DNA of 7,615 nt from an uncultured Arcanobacterium sp. (GTDB taxonomy: Bacteria; Actinomycetota; Actinomycetes; Actinomycetales; Actinomycetaceae): positions 1-7,615 of the forward strand of contig NZ_CAMXYE010000069.1 in assembly GCF_947253055.1 (NCBI RefSeq), given 5' to 3'. This document shows positions 6,091 to 7,615 of the stretch, one piece after another. Positions within the stretch are counted from its first letter, which is position 1; each line of letters starts with the position of its first letter. The position numbers and the translations under genes were made by a program. The notes below the pieces were generated by a model, which ran no database searches, was not told the origin of the DNA, and saw only the letters and a list, made by a program, of their open reading frames with translations.

Positions 6091-7264
6091 CAGAGAAGTG
6101 GGAAGAGAATTCCTTAAGCGAAAAAGGATATCTAAGCGCGGGCGCGCTTTCGGATATTCCGGTTTAGCTACAGTCGGTATTCTTTTATCCGGCTGGGCTT
6201 TCATATATTTACTCCCATTTATAGTGGGCAGAGCAGCTCCAGGTGGGGTTTTTCTAGCCTTCATCTATGCGCTGGTGCCGGTGGCTTTCACTCTCTTCCT
6301 CGTCGCTATGATTGACCGCTGGGAGCCCGAGCCGCGTTGGATGTATATTTTCGCTTTTACCTGGGGAGCAGGTACCTCCGTATTATTAGCGGTTCTTTTT
6401 CAGGATTTTTTTCGGGCACTATTGCGCGATTCTGCCGATGCTCAGCTAGTTGCGCTCGCTTCTGATATGCGCTTTACCGCCTCCTATGTGGCACCCTTTA
6501 CCGAAGAATTAATCAAGGGTGGCGGAGTGCTCCTGATCTATTTTATTTTCCGCCGCTATTTTGATGGGCCGGTAGACGGCATCGTCTACGGCGCCTTAAT
6601 CGGAGCCGGTTTCGCATTCACCGAAAATATTCTCTATTTCTTAAATGACCTCGAAGAGATTTCTCTTCTTTTCCATATTCGCTTCTTAGATGCACCTTTT
6701 AACCACGAAGCATGGACGGCTATCTTTGGGTTTTTCTTAGGTTTCGCCCGCTATTCATCGAAAAAATTAGCTCCCTTGCTCTATATGATGCCGGGATTAG
6801 GCGGAGCGATATTGGGGCATTGGTTCAATAACGACGCTTTGAATTGGCCGGGAATGACCTATGAGAAGTATCTATTACTCTCTAATGCGCCAGCTCTGAT
6901 AATTTTCATTCTTCTTATCTATTTCGCGCGTCAGCAAGAAAAAGAAGTAGTGCTAAAGAGTCTTGCGCACTACGTCGAAGCCGGCCTGCTAAGTAATCTG
7001 GAAGTGGAGATGATTGAATCTTTAGCGGCGCGCCGAGCTGCCCAGCGCTGGGTGGAATCATTAGCCCGTAAGCGGCAAGAGAATCCGAATGAGCTCCGCG
7101 CCGTCATGCAAAATTTCCAGGCAAAACTTCTCGAGCTAGGCTATCTGCGGGCGCGGGAAATCGGGGAAAATAAAGTGCGGCTGGCACGTAGCCAGCGGCG
7201 AGAAGCAGAAATTTTAGCGGAGTTGGCCGCCGATAGAGCGCGCATTACGGGAGAATATTTTTAA
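6080..7264 (+). CDS. PrsW-family glutamic-type intramembrane protease
   Basis: PrsW proteins are multi-pass membrane peptidases of the CPBP/M82 type. Bacillus PrsW cleaves the anti-sigma factor RsiW, but most actinobacterial members have no known substrate. This 394-residue protein has about eight hydrophobic segments (roughly 29-50, 57-78, 87-111, 143-158, 165-187, 210-224, 230-246, 264-282). The family motifs are intact: WEPEPRW (81-87), EELIK (E142, E143, K146), FAFTEN (178-183, E182), a histidine in FNHEAW (H209) and GHWFNN (H247). A basic N-terminus (9-22, with several K/R) suggests a cytoplasmic start. After the last membrane segment there is a 110-residue, highly charged helical tail (284-394), longer than the membrane core needs. 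ATG 6080 overlaps the previous gene by 11 bp and has GGTGG (6069-6073) upstream. GTG 6098 is a possible alternative. Confidence 0.9.
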   Translation: MIDSREVGREFLKRKRISKRGRAFGYSGLATVGILLSGWAFIYLLPFIVGRAAPGGVFLAFIYALVPVAFTLFLVAMIDRWEPEPRWMYIFAFTWGAGTSVLLAVLFQDFFRALLRDSADAQLVALASDMRFTASYVAPFTEELIKGGGVLLIYFIFRRYFDGPVDGIVYGALIGAGFAFTENILYFLNDLEEISLLFHIRFLDAPFNHEAWTAIFGFFLGFARYSSKKLAPLLYMMPGLGGAILGHWFNNDALNWPGMTYEKYLLLSNAPALIIFILLIYFARQQEKEVVLKSLAHYVEAGLLSNLEVEMIESLAARRAAQRWVESLARKRQENPNELRAVMQNFQAKLLELGYLRAREIGENKVRLARSQRREAEILAELAADRARITGEYF

Positions 7265-7265
7265 T

Positions 7266-7615
7266 ATGGCAGAAAAGAAAGCGCAGAATCCCACCGAGCG
7301 TGAATTAGCGGCGGCGATGCGCAGTGAATGGCCAAAAGATGCCGAAGGGTATCCACATCGGCAGGCGGCGCGGGTAATTCCCTATACGCGTAGCGGAGAA
7401 ATATTTCTTATCAGGGGTCACGATTTTGGCAAAGCGGAGCGGGCATGGTGGTTTACTGTAGGAGGCGGAATTAAAAGAGGCGAAACTGCTCGCAGTGCGG
7501 TAGTACGCGAGCTACGGGAAGAAACTGGTTTGCAAATTTCTCCTACGCGGCTGGAAGGGCCAGTTCTCTACCGCAAAGCCACTTTTTATTTTTATCTAGA
7601 GACGCGCCGGCAAGA
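7266..7615 (+). CDS. NUDIX hydrolase, 3' end beyond window
   Basis: This is a cytoplasmic pyrophosphohydrolase of the NUDIX family, incomplete at its C-terminus: 116 codons and 2 further bases are present. The NUDIX box is perfect, G67-x5-E73-x7-RELREETGL (81-89), and it supplies the metal-binding glutamates. Before it, ARVIPYTRSGEIFLIRGHDFG (35-55) forms the first strands of the fold, and AWWFTVGGGI (60-69) leads into the box. The first 30 residues are a charged extension. The substrate cannot be told from sequence. It starts 1 bp after the PrsW stop, with GGGAG (7249-7253) 12 nt upstream, so it belongs to the same operon. A NUDIX protein is also found after pimA in mycobacteria (Rv2609c), as I recall, which supports the neighbourhood being conserved. 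Confidence 0.93.
   Translation, partial: MAEKKAQNPTERELAAAMRSEWPKDAEGYPHRQAARVIPYTRSGEIFLIRGHDFGKAERAWWFTVGGGIKRGETARSAVVRELREETGLQISPTRLEGPVLYRKATFYFYLETRRQ

Noticed and set aside
1..7615. Mobile element, CRISPR array, toxin-antitoxin or defence island
   Set aside because: There is no transposase, integrase, direct-repeat array, or toxin-like small gene. Codon use looks even across the genes, and the order is a known chromosomal housekeeping locus.

Overview
The window looks like chromosomal DNA from a member of the Actinomycetota with a moderate GC content (about half by eye, AT-rich between genes). The gene order thrS, phosphatidylinositol-phosphate synthase (pgsA), phosphatidylinositol-mannoside acyltransferase (patA) and pimA is the phosphatidyl-myo-inositol mannoside (PIM) locus known from mycobacteria and relatives. 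The predicted proteins carry the matching family motifs. A low- to medium-GC lineage such as Actinomycetaceae is possible, but I cannot fix the genus.

Layout. Bases 1-45 are not genomic: 12-45 is the Nextera (Tn5) Read 2 adapter, so this is a raw contig end. Real sequence begins at 46, inside a tRNA whose 5' half is missing; the remaining 3' half fits tRNA-Val. An AT-rich gene-free stretch (85-471) with short inverted repeats and a plausible promoter leads to thrS, which most likely starts at a GTG at 472 behind a perfect AGGAGG. After thrS comes a 120-bp gap holding a long imperfect hairpin (2502-2567). Six tightly packed same-strand genes then run to the end of the window: pgsA, patA, pimA, a LemA-like membrane protein, a PrsW-type intramembrane protease and a NUDIX hydrolase cut off by the window edge.

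How the genes work together. PgsA makes the phosphatidylinositol(-phosphate) anchor, PimA adds the first mannose and PatA acylates that mannose, giving the early PIM glycolipids of the inner membrane. The start and stop codons overlap by 4 bp at pgsA/patA and patA/pimA, later genes are 1-2 bp apart or overlap by 11 bp, and most have visible ribosome-binding sites. This points to one co-translated operon. The last three genes (LemA-like, PrsW, NUDIX) have no assigned role in PIM synthesis, and their place in the same transcription unit is the least explained part of the window.

I do not see a convincing new defence, mobile or CRISPR-like system. The points most worth checking are the adapter contamination, the long hairpin between thrS and pgsA, the corrected thrS start, and the uncharacterised LemA/PrsW/NUDIX tail of the operon.
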